A DNA stretch of 64,000 nt, taken from NCBI GenBank assembly GCA_002278855.1, contig NCGG01000003.1, positions 124,001 through 188,000 on the forward strand, written 5' to 3'. Below are positions 57,630-64,000 of the stretch, in pieces. A program made the translations under genes and the position numbers. Within the stretch, counting starts at the first letter, position 1; each line of letters begins with the position of its first letter. The DNA is from Sphingomonadales bacterium 28-55-16 (lineage in GTDB: Bacteria; Pseudomonadota; Alphaproteobacteria; Sphingomonadales; Sphingomonadaceae). The notes below the pieces were generated by a model. That model was given only the letters and a program-made list of their open reading frames with translations. It was not told where the DNA came from and did not search any database.

Positions 57630-59815
57630 GACTGCCCGTCCCCATTGGTCTTAGAAACAGAGCTTGGCGGTACATCCGTCGGCTCAAGAGGCCCGCTTGA
57701 CTGTGGCCGGGCTAAACTACCATCTGCCCCGATCATAACGTCATTCGCGCGGGCGCCCTGGTCGGTTGGCGGGACAGCGCCCATATAATCGCGAAGCAGC
57801 TCGTCAATACTCGGCTCAACATTAGGGTTTTTGATCCGTTGCATATCACGAACATAATCATAGCGCCGCGCCGTCAAACGGTCGCCATCTTCACGACTGC
57901 GCAAAATTGTAGGCCGAATAAAAACCATCAAGTTTGTTTTGCTGCGGCTGCGGCTGCGTGATTTGAAAAGCTCGCCAATAAGCGGAATATCACTCAACAA
58001 TGGAATACGTTCGATTGTCCGCCGTTCATCGTCATTGAGAAGCCCGCCAATGGCTAACAACTGCCCATCACCAACAGTCAGCGTGGTCTCAAATTCACGC
58101 TTGTTCAGGATGAGGTCGCTTGACCGCGAAGAAACTGGCCCGGCAACGCTGGATACCTCTTGCTTGAGGAACAGCTTTACGTCGCCCTGCGCATTGACCT
58201 GCGGCGTAACTTCCAGCTTGATGCCGACCTCTTGCCGTTGCACGGTACGGAAGGCATTTTCAAAGTTCGCTGACAATTGTTCGCCTGTACTGACGGGCAC
58301 TTCTTGACCGACGAGAAACTTCGCCTTTTGGTTGTTGAGCGTCACGATGTGCGGCGTTGCCAGCAGGTTGGATTCTGTATCCGCGGCAATCGCGTTTATG
58401 ATCGTCCCAAAAATAGCGTTCTTGCCAATGTCGAGGGCGAAACCACCAAAACCGCCGGTGGCGCTCAATATCGAGGCAGCAGCCGCTTGCTGCAAACCAT
58501 CGCCCAATCCGCTGTTCGTCGCTGTGGTCGTTGTGTTGCCATTAACTGTCGTCGTTGTCCGCGACAGTTGTTCTGCACCAACCGCACCCGCAATAGTCAA
58601 GATATTGGGCGTTGCGTTGGTATAATTGGTTGCCGCAAATGGCGCATCTTTGCCGCCTACCAGGAATTGAACACCCAACTTTTTCGCGGCTTCATTACCA
58701 ATTTCGACAACAATGGCTTCAACCAGAACTTGTTCAGGGCGGGTATCAAGTTGCCGTATCAATTCACCTAAAGTGCGCTGCACCTCAGGATTGGCAGCAA
58801 CGATAAGCGCGTTTGTACCTTCATAGCGGGTGACGACAACTGGTCCACGTCCGCCAATGCCGTTCACCCCCGAACCAGAGGCTGATGCAATCACCGGTGC
58901 CGACACAGGCGCAGGCGCCCCGTTATTGGCGGCGGCAGCAACCGGCGGCAGGTCATTGGACTGGGTAGCGCCACTCTGACCACCAATGAGCGATTGAACC
59001 GTCTGCAACAGCGTTTCGGCATTGGCAAATTCAAGTCGGTACACGCGAATTTCTGCGCCCGATTGCGCGCGTGCATCCAATTGCTTCGCCATTGCAGCAA
59101 AGCGTGCAACCGACGTTGGGTCGCCGCGCAAAGCGATGGCGTTGCTGCTGTCCACCGCGGCGACCGAAACGGGTGATCGACCGCCCTCCCCGCCACCTTG
59201 GCCAGCTAAGCCTTGCAGCGCAGTTGCGATTTCACGCGCACCGGCATTTTCCAAGTTGACGATCTGGGTAGCAGCGCTGTCGCGGTCAATTTGCCGGATC
59301 AGATCACGGATACGACGGATGTTATCGGCGTAATCGGCAACAACAAGGCTATTAGCGCTGCGATTTGCCGTGAGCGAGCCCTCACGACTGATAAGCGGAC
59401 GTAGCGTTTCTACCGCGCTCGTTGCGTCAATCGAACGCAATCGGAAAACTTCGGTGACAAATTGGCTGGCAGTGGCGGCTTGGCTGCCAACGCGGCTTGG
59501 TTGCGTGGCGGCGCCATCAGAAGGTTGAATGCGATAGCCACCTCCCCGCATAGGAATAGCGACCAGTCCGTTTGCGCGCAGCGTCGACAAGAACACTTCA
59601 AAATACTCGGAACGCGACAATGATCGGTCAGTTACGACGGACACCTTACCCGTGACCCGCCCATCGACGATGAACGTCTGCCCAGTGACGCGCGCGGCAT
59701 CCTGCACAAAAGCGCGAATATCAGCGTCGCGGACATTCAATGTCTGCTGTGCGGCCAATGGAGCGGCAAGGATCAAAGTGCTGCATGCGAGCAATGAAGT
59801 AAGTTTACGGATCAC
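57626..59815 (-). CDS. gspD: Type II secretion secretin GspD
   Basis: Outer-membrane channel of 729 residues. A signal peptide (cleavage near LAAQQ) is followed by N0 (NVRDADIRAFVQDAARVTG), N1-N3 repeats (VETLRPLISREGSL, SNSLVVADYADNIRRIRDLI, VTRYEGTNALIVAANPEVQ) and the secretin core with VPVSTGEQ and GGLLNDDERR. A Ser/Pro tail follows; no clear pilotin-binding S domain can be named. N3 holds a long Ala/Gly/Asn loop. It overlaps gspC by one base. Confidence 0.95.
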   Translation of the reverse strand: MIRKLTSLLACSTLILAAPLAAQQTLNVRDADIRAFVQDAARVTGQTFIVDGRVTGKVSVVTDRSLSRSEYFEVFLSTLRANGLVAIPMRGGGYRIQPSDGAATQPSRVGSQAATASQFVTEVFRLRSIDATSAVETLRPLISREGSLTANRSANSLVVADYADNIRRIRDLIRQIDRDSAATQIVNLENAGAREIATALQGLAGQGGGEGGRSPVSVAAVDSSNAIALRGDPTSVARFAAMAKQLDARAQSGAEIRVYRLEFANAETLLQTVQSLIGGQSGATQSNDLPPVAAAANNGAPAPVSAPVIASASGSGVNGIGGRGPVVVTRYEGTNALIVAANPEVQRTLGELIRQLDTRPEQVLVEAIVVEIGNEAAKKLGVQFLVGGKDAPFAATNYTNATPNILTIAGAVGAEQLSRTTTTVNGNTTTTATNSGLGDGLQQAAAASILSATGGFGGFALDIGKNAIFGTIINAIAADTESNLLATPHIVTLNNQKAKFLVGQEVPVSTGEQLSANFENAFRTVQRQEVGIKLEVTPQVNAQGDVKLFLKQEVSSVAGPVSSRSSDLILNKREFETTLTVGDGQLLAIGGLLNDDERRTIERIPLLSDIPLIGELFKSRSRSRSKTNLMVFIRPTILRSREDGDRLTARRYDYVRDMQRIKNPNVEPSIDELLRDYMGAVPPTDQGARANDVMIGADGSLARPQSSGPLEPTDVPPSSVSKTNGDGQS

Positions 59816-60633
59816 TATTGTTCCAAATTTAGAGCTATGGGGACCTTCGAACCGCCACGTTCGACCTCGAAACTAATGCGGGCGCCCGGTCGTAATTGGG
59901 CAGCAATGTCGGCTGCTGAAGAAATGGGCCGACCATTCACACCGACGACAACATCGCCGGCGAGAAATCCTGCGAGGCGCAGCATCGTGCCATCGTCGCG
60001 CGCCTGAAGAACAAGTCCAGTAACACGGCCACCTTCATTACGCGGCGCAAAGCCAATGGCCTTCTGAAGTGTCTCCGCGTTCAGGCCGCCATCTGCAGAA
60101 GGTGCAGATGCAGCTTGGGATGGTGCGCCCGCCGGTCCGACGGTTTCCGCTGGGACCGATTGGTCAAGATACAGCGACTCTTTGACGCCACCGCGTGACA
60201 AAACCACATGGTCAAAAGCGACTGAAGCCAACGTCACACCCGGCGCGACTTCCTCACCCACCGCATAGCTATTTTGAACGCCATCTTCGCCAGCGATGAT
60301 AGCCGACCCGCCCCCCGAACTTTCGTTCGCGCGCACGCCAAACAGAACCAAACTCAACGATGTCACATTTTGCGTCGTTGCGGCTGAAGCCTCTGAACGG
60401 TAAAATGGATCAAAACCGCTAAAAAGTGCAAGCCGTGCTGCGGTCGGAACGAGATTGACGGCAGGAGCGCGCCACTGCGCGGTGGGGCCGACTGGCGTCA
60501 CGGAAACCCAAAACAACCGCGCGGCTTGAACGGCGCATATTGTCGCCAGAAGCGCGATAAGGATCGCGCCAACTGGGAGCGATGTCAGCCAGCGTGATTG
60601 CGTCTTCACCCTTTCAGCCAACGACATTGCCAC
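59815..60633 (-). CDS. gspC: Type II secretion protein GspC (HR + PDZ)
   Basis: Inner-membrane subunit linking the platform to the secretin, 272 residues. One membrane helix (VGAILIALLATICAVQAARL) is followed by the homology region (LSLVLFGVRANESSGGGSAII) and a C-terminal PDZ domain (LRLAGFLAGDVVVGVNGRPI), which is often involved in substrate choice. GTG at 60633 follows a G-rich ribosome site; an ATG two codons on is possible. It is the first gene of the gsp operon. Confidence 0.93.
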   Translation of the reverse strand: MAMSLAERVKTQSRWLTSLPVGAILIALLATICAVQAARLFWVSVTPVGPTAQWRAPAVNLVPTAARLALFSGFDPFYRSEASAATTQNVTSLSLVLFGVRANESSGGGSAIIAGEDGVQNSYAVGEEVAPGVTLASVAFDHVVLSRGGVKESLYLDQSVPAETVGPAGAPSQAASAPSADGGLNAETLQKAIGFAPRNEGGRVTGLVLQARDDGTMLRLAGFLAGDVVVGVNGRPISSAADIAAQLRPGARISFEVERGGSKVPIALNLEQ

Positions 60634-60756
60634 AAAATCCCCCAGCGCGAATCCGCTAATATGTGCGGAACTAAGACGCTGCTGTGACGTAAAAGTGAAG
60701 CTAATAAGACATTTTAATGACTATCAACGCTGAGCGTCGGATAAGGCACAAAATTA

Positions 60757-60784
60757 CGGCGGCATGTTGGTCAACACGCCGCCG
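60757..60784 (-). terminator. Intrinsic terminator after the TonB-dependent receptor gene
   Basis: On the minus strand, a stem of CGGCGGC/GCCGCCG continues after one A-C mismatch as TGTTG/CAACA with a 2-base loop, followed by TAATTTTG. It lies 22 bases past the receptor stop and 120 bases upstream of gspC. It separates the receptor transcript from the gsp operon, so gspC probably has its own promoter in 60634-60756. Confidence 0.7.
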
Positions 60785-60806
60785 CAAGTCAGGGGGAAGT
60801 TTCGAT

Positions 60807-63479
60807 TTAGAACGTAAAGCTAAGTCCAATCGAAGCGCTCATACCGGGATCATATTGGTTATATATGATGCGGTTATCGCCCGACTGTTGGAACTCGCTA
60901 TATTTTGTGCGTGTAAGGTTACGAAGTTCGATCTTCAGATCAGCTTCCTGCCCCGCAATTTTAATGCCCTGCCGTCCAACAAGATCTAACCGGAAGCCAG
61001 GGCGCTCAACGACATCTGGCTGCGGCGGTGTCCCATTGATACCACGGCTGGACACCCGATCACTGGAATAGGTCAACAAGAACGTCAACTGTGACAGCTT
61101 ATCTGTATCCTCAATGCCAGCCTGGAAATTGACGATATGGTCGGATTGACCCGTCAAAGCAGCACCATCGCGGAAATAGTCCGTAGCCTTGGTAGAAAAT
61201 GCTCCGAAGAAGCTCGTTTTGTCGTCTGCCTGAACTTTCAGGCTTGATTGTGTGTAGGTATAGTTGGCCACGAAAACCAAGCGACGCGTGGCGAAGAAAT
61301 CGCCGCTACTCAGGTTGCTAAGATCAACATATTTCTGAACGTCGATCTCGGCGCCATACAGCGAGGCTTCTGGCGCATTTGCGAACGATGTGGTGAAATC
61401 GTTGGTAACAAATGCCTCAATTGGGTTTTTGATCTTTTTGTAAAATGCAGAAAATGAAAAACGCTGCTCTGGTGCGAAATAATATTCAAAGCGCGCCTCA
61501 CCATTGTACAACTGGCTATCTACGAGCAACGGGTTACCACGATAAGCGCGGTTCGTGTCGGGATCAAAATAGGGCTGATTGATCAACTCACGAAACTGCG
61601 GACGCGCAATAGTTTTCGAACCACTGAAGCGCGCTTTCATTTGATCCGTCAGATCGACTGTGATCGTCGCAGCAGGCAACCAATATTCACGCGCCAAGTT
61701 TGTCGCCGCTCCGGACGCACCGGGTACATTGAATACTTGGATCGGAACCACGGACTGCACCGCTTTTTCCCACCGAACGCCTGCGTCGATATTGACCATA
61801 TCACCGATCTGGGCGTTGACTTTACCGTAGCCAGCCCATGTCCGCAACTTAGCTTCAAAAGCTGGGTTGCCTTCATCGCCTTCAAACAGAGAAATTTTGT
61901 AGAAGTCGATAAGCTGAGGTGTCAGCAAAAGGTCGGTGCGAAGAAGACCTACGCCTCCAGGCAAGCCATTCGCGTCGAAGAAAAATTCACGGCGCGAACT
62001 AATCCGGTCGGTGTCCGAATAGGCATTACCAACCGTAATTCCGATATCAGGCGTAAGTTTATACGTTACGTCGACACCGCCAGAGATAAGCTCTTCTGTT
62101 AGCTTCGAAAAAATGACCCGCGCGTCGCCACGGTTACGGTTAAGAACGTTAACGAAATACGCCCCAGTCGGATCAGCCGCCGCATTGGTTCGAACATATT
62201 CTGTCGACAATTCATAAGGTGCATCACGCTGCGATTTTGCATAGGCGCTGCGTACCTCAATCCGAAGATCGGGCGACACTTTGAATTCGCCAACCATCTG
62301 CGTATCAACCAGTTGCCGTTCATACCACGCGGTTTTCTGACGCATCACGTCGGCGCTAGATTTGTCCAAGTTGCCGAGGCTTAAACGACCCTGCTTAATG
62401 GTGTCGTGAATATAGAGGTTGGTCCAGCGAAGTTTGTTTTCACCAAATTCAAATCCAAGGCCAAGCAGACCATTCGCGACCATACGTTGATCCGTACTAA
62501 CCTGATGAAAATCTGATTCCGTCGTAGCTAGGTTAGCAGACGCGGAACGCTGCTGAATGGTGTCACGCGTCGACCATTTGTTGCTGTATCCGCCACCGGC
62601 GATAACGCCGAGTTGCGAAGCACCGACATCAAAAGTCTTGCCACCGGAAAATGATAGCGAACCATTTGCAGGTAGCTTTGTATCCCGCTGCAATATCCCA
62701 TTACGACCAGTGACGATGCCTTTAGCAACGTCTTGGACGTTTACTCTATTTGAGCTGAGCCGCTCACCGCTCGCGAGGAAGCTCTGCAGTGCGGGTGTTA
62801 AATCCCGATTAGCATTGGTGTACCCCGACCAATCAGACGAGCTGCCATAATAAGTGTAACCCAGACGTCCCGTGGTTTCGCTGTCGCCGGAGATCGTGCC
62901 CCCGATGGTGAAAAACGGATCGCGCGGTGTTGCCTTGGTTGTCAAATTGATCACACCGCCGCCAAATTCACCAGGGTAGTTCGCAGAATAGCTTTTTTGC
63001 ACCAATGATGAAGCGATTACGCCCGTTGGAAATAGATCAAGCGGAACAACGCGCTTCAAAGGCTCGGGGCTTGGCAGCGGCGAACCGTTCAATAAAGCGA
63101 GTGAATAGCGATCGCCAAGACCGCGCACATATACATAACCGTTACCAACGACGCTAAGCCCCGTTACACGGCCCAACGCGCCGGCAATATTGCCCTCGCC
63201 TGTCCGCGCAATATCCGCGCTCGAAAGCACGGAAACAACCTGCGGTGAAGACTTTGCAATGTTCCGGTCAAGATACCCACGGACCACAATTTCGCCGCCC
63301 GGTACCGATACTTCGGTTTCCTCTTCAGGCTGGGTAACTTCCGCTGCCGCAGGCTCTGCAGCTGCTGCTTGCTGGGTTTCAGCTGGAGTTGGCTCCGCCG
63401 TTTGCGCAAGCGCCATATTTGGCGCGACGAGCGCGGTTGTAAAGAGCAGCAGGCTTGCACGCCTAAATGAATACGACAT
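60807..63479 (-). CDS. TonB-dependent outer-membrane receptor
   Basis: An 890-residue outer-membrane gated channel. It has a signal peptide (cleavage near MALAQ), an Ala/Glu/Pro-rich stretch, a TonB-box-like GEIVVRG, and a plug domain (VVSVLSSADIARTGEGNIAG, VYVRGLGDRYSLALLNG, NYPGEFGGGVINLTTK). A long beta barrel ends in SASIGLSFTF with a terminal Phe. The substrate is unknown. ATG at 63479 is the family-like start; there is no room for a promoter between it and the terminator of the upstream gene. It lies upstream of the gsp operon, which may export a partner protein. Confidence 0.93.
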   Translation of the reverse strand: MSYSFRRASLLLFTTALVAPNMALAQTAEPTPAETQQAAAAEPAAAEVTQPEEETEVSVPGGEIVVRGYLDRNIAKSSPQVVSVLSSADIARTGEGNIAGALGRVTGLSVVGNGYVYVRGLGDRYSLALLNGSPLPSPEPLKRVVPLDLFPTGVIASSLVQKSYSANYPGEFGGGVINLTTKATPRDPFFTIGGTISGDSETTGRLGYTYYGSSSDWSGYTNANRDLTPALQSFLASGERLSSNRVNVQDVAKGIVTGRNGILQRDTKLPANGSLSFSGGKTFDVGASQLGVIAGGGYSNKWSTRDTIQQRSASANLATTESDFHQVSTDQRMVANGLLGLGFEFGENKLRWTNLYIHDTIKQGRLSLGNLDKSSADVMRQKTAWYERQLVDTQMVGEFKVSPDLRIEVRSAYAKSQRDAPYELSTEYVRTNAAADPTGAYFVNVLNRNRGDARVIFSKLTEELISGGVDVTYKLTPDIGITVGNAYSDTDRISSRREFFFDANGLPGGVGLLRTDLLLTPQLIDFYKISLFEGDEGNPAFEAKLRTWAGYGKVNAQIGDMVNIDAGVRWEKAVQSVVPIQVFNVPGASGAATNLAREYWLPAATITVDLTDQMKARFSGSKTIARPQFRELINQPYFDPDTNRAYRGNPLLVDSQLYNGEARFEYYFAPEQRFSFSAFYKKIKNPIEAFVTNDFTTSFANAPEASLYGAEIDVQKYVDLSNLSSGDFFATRRLVFVANYTYTQSSLKVQADDKTSFFGAFSTKATDYFRDGAALTGQSDHIVNFQAGIEDTDKLSQLTFLLTYSSDRVSSRGINGTPPQPDVVERPGFRLDLVGRQGIKIAGQEADLKIELRNLTRTKYSEFQQSGDNRIIYNQYDPGMSASIGLSFTF

Positions 63480-63502
63480 TGGATTTTCCCTATTTCCTAT
63501 TG

Positions 63503-63541
63503 AAAAAGGGTGGAGCGGGCCCATGCGGCCGCGCTCCACCC
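63503..63541 (-). terminator. Strong intrinsic terminator/attenuator between secreted-protein and receptor genes
   Basis: Perfect 10-bp arms GGGTGGAGCG (63508-63517) and CGCTCCACCC (63532-63541) are followed on the minus strand by TTTTT (63507-63503). It sits 17 bases after the upstream stop and only 23 bases before the receptor ATG, so receptor expression probably depends on read-through. Confidence 0.85.
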
Positions 63542-63558
63542 AAATCATGGCTCGCAGC

Positions 63559-64000
63559 TTAGTATGTAGGCAGCGAGGTGCAGAGGCCTGTCAGGCTCGT
63601 ACCCAAGGTTGCGGTGGCACTGTTACATGTCCAACCAGCGTACCAAGTGTCAGTCGCGTCTTTTACGGCACCAATATAATTTGTGTTCGTAAAGAACGAG
63701 CTGAATGTGGTTGGGTTCGTACCAACAACTGCTGTTTCGTTCGCACCATTGATAAACACTGACGAGAAGCTTGTTGTGAAAGCGCCGTTGTTGTTGTTCG
63801 TGCCGGTACCGAAGATCGTAGCAACCTGCTCTGCGGTATATGCACTTGGAGCCGTTCCTGAACCCAAATATTTTGTCGCGTTGCACTGCAATACCACCGA
63901 ACGCGTGGTCAGCGTTGCTGGTGTTGTTCCCGTACCGTTCATGCGAATACACTCATTATTGGGCGTGGCGATGATGCCGTTGACCAAAGTTGTGTCGGAG
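63559..64000 (-). CDS. C-terminal end of a Thr/Asn/Gly-rich exported protein (5' partial)
   Basis: The frame is open to the window edge (147 visible codons before the stop), so the N-terminus is outside. The visible part is rich in Thr, Asn, Ser, Gly and Ala with few charges, like surface or secreted proteins. It ends with a block reading NYIGAVKDATDTWYAGWTC, then a second Cys near the C-terminus (LTGLCTSLPTY), which could form a disulfide. I recognise the YIGAxxxxxxxWxxGWT tail pattern from the ends of extracellular proteins, without a defined function. Proximity to the gsp operon makes it a candidate type II substrate (inference). Confidence 0.75.
   Translation of the reverse strand, partial: SDTTLVNGIIATPNNECIRMNGTGTTPATLTTRSVVLQCNATKYLGSGTAPSAYTAEQVATIFGTGTNNNNGAFTTSFSSVFINGANETAVVGTNPTTFSSFFTNTNYIGAVKDATDTWYAGWTCNSATATLGTSLTGLCTSLPTY

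Overview
The window looks like chromosomal DNA of a sphingomonad-type alphaproteobacterium (Sphingomonadales). The grounds are the block dusB-ntrB-ntrC-ntrY-ntrX-hfq-hflX, a fused ispDF gene, PhaR, an Hfq made of two Sm-like domains in one chain, a TonB-dependent receptor, and a full general secretion (type II) cluster. Coding density is high and many neighbours overlap by 1-4 bases. Genus assignment is inference; no rRNA gene is present.

Left part (1-18.9 kb): a propionate/methylmalonyl operon (end of methylmalonyl-CoA epimerase, B12-dependent mutase, biotin synthase, a DUF1330 protein, the biotin-carrying alpha subunit of propionyl-CoA carboxylase) meets a convergent cyclase-family gene. 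Then follow an MHS-type transporter, alanine racemase, PhaR, an archaeal/eukaryotic-type prolyl-tRNA synthetase, RNase R, a universal stress protein, the E2 and E3 subunits of pyruvate dehydrogenase and a secreted amidohydrolase.

Accessory island (about 19-22.8 kb): small secreted or outer-membrane proteins of unknown function, a phage/island-type HGG-motif protein, a large inverted repeat, a frameshifted SPOR-like gene and a tRNA-Ser(TGA). A 14-bp copy of the tRNA 3' end lies 1.93 kb away in direct orientation, which suggests a small or decayed tRNA-integrated element.

Middle (23-48.9 kb): a lytic transglycosylase; tmk-holB-metG-tatD-retropepsin-mazG; the conserved nitrogen-regulation and RNA block on the minus strand (hflX, double hfq, ntrX, ntrY, ntrC, ntrB, dusB); ispDF and pncC; a COQ10-like gene and lipA; a compact bicarbonate operon (SbtA-like transporter, SbtB-like PII protein, beta carbonic anhydrase, PNPOx-like flavoprotein); ettA; an M28 peptidase with a small lipoprotein; and an alpha/beta hydrolase.

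Right part (48.9-64 kb): a minus-strand type II secretion operon with genes in the order C-D-E-F-G-H-I-J-K-L-M-N-O. Upstream of it are a TonB-dependent receptor and the C-terminal end of a Thr/Asn-rich protein that is a good candidate for a secreted substrate. A strong intrinsic terminator separates that gene from the receptor and another follows the receptor.

The most noteworthy points are the asymmetric double Hfq, the SbtA-SbtB-carbonic anhydrase operon in an apparent heterotroph, the tRNA-Ser-flanked segment, and the receptor/secreted-protein/type II secretion locus. Starts were chosen by eye from ribosome-binding sites, overlaps and family N-termini; no similarity search was possible.
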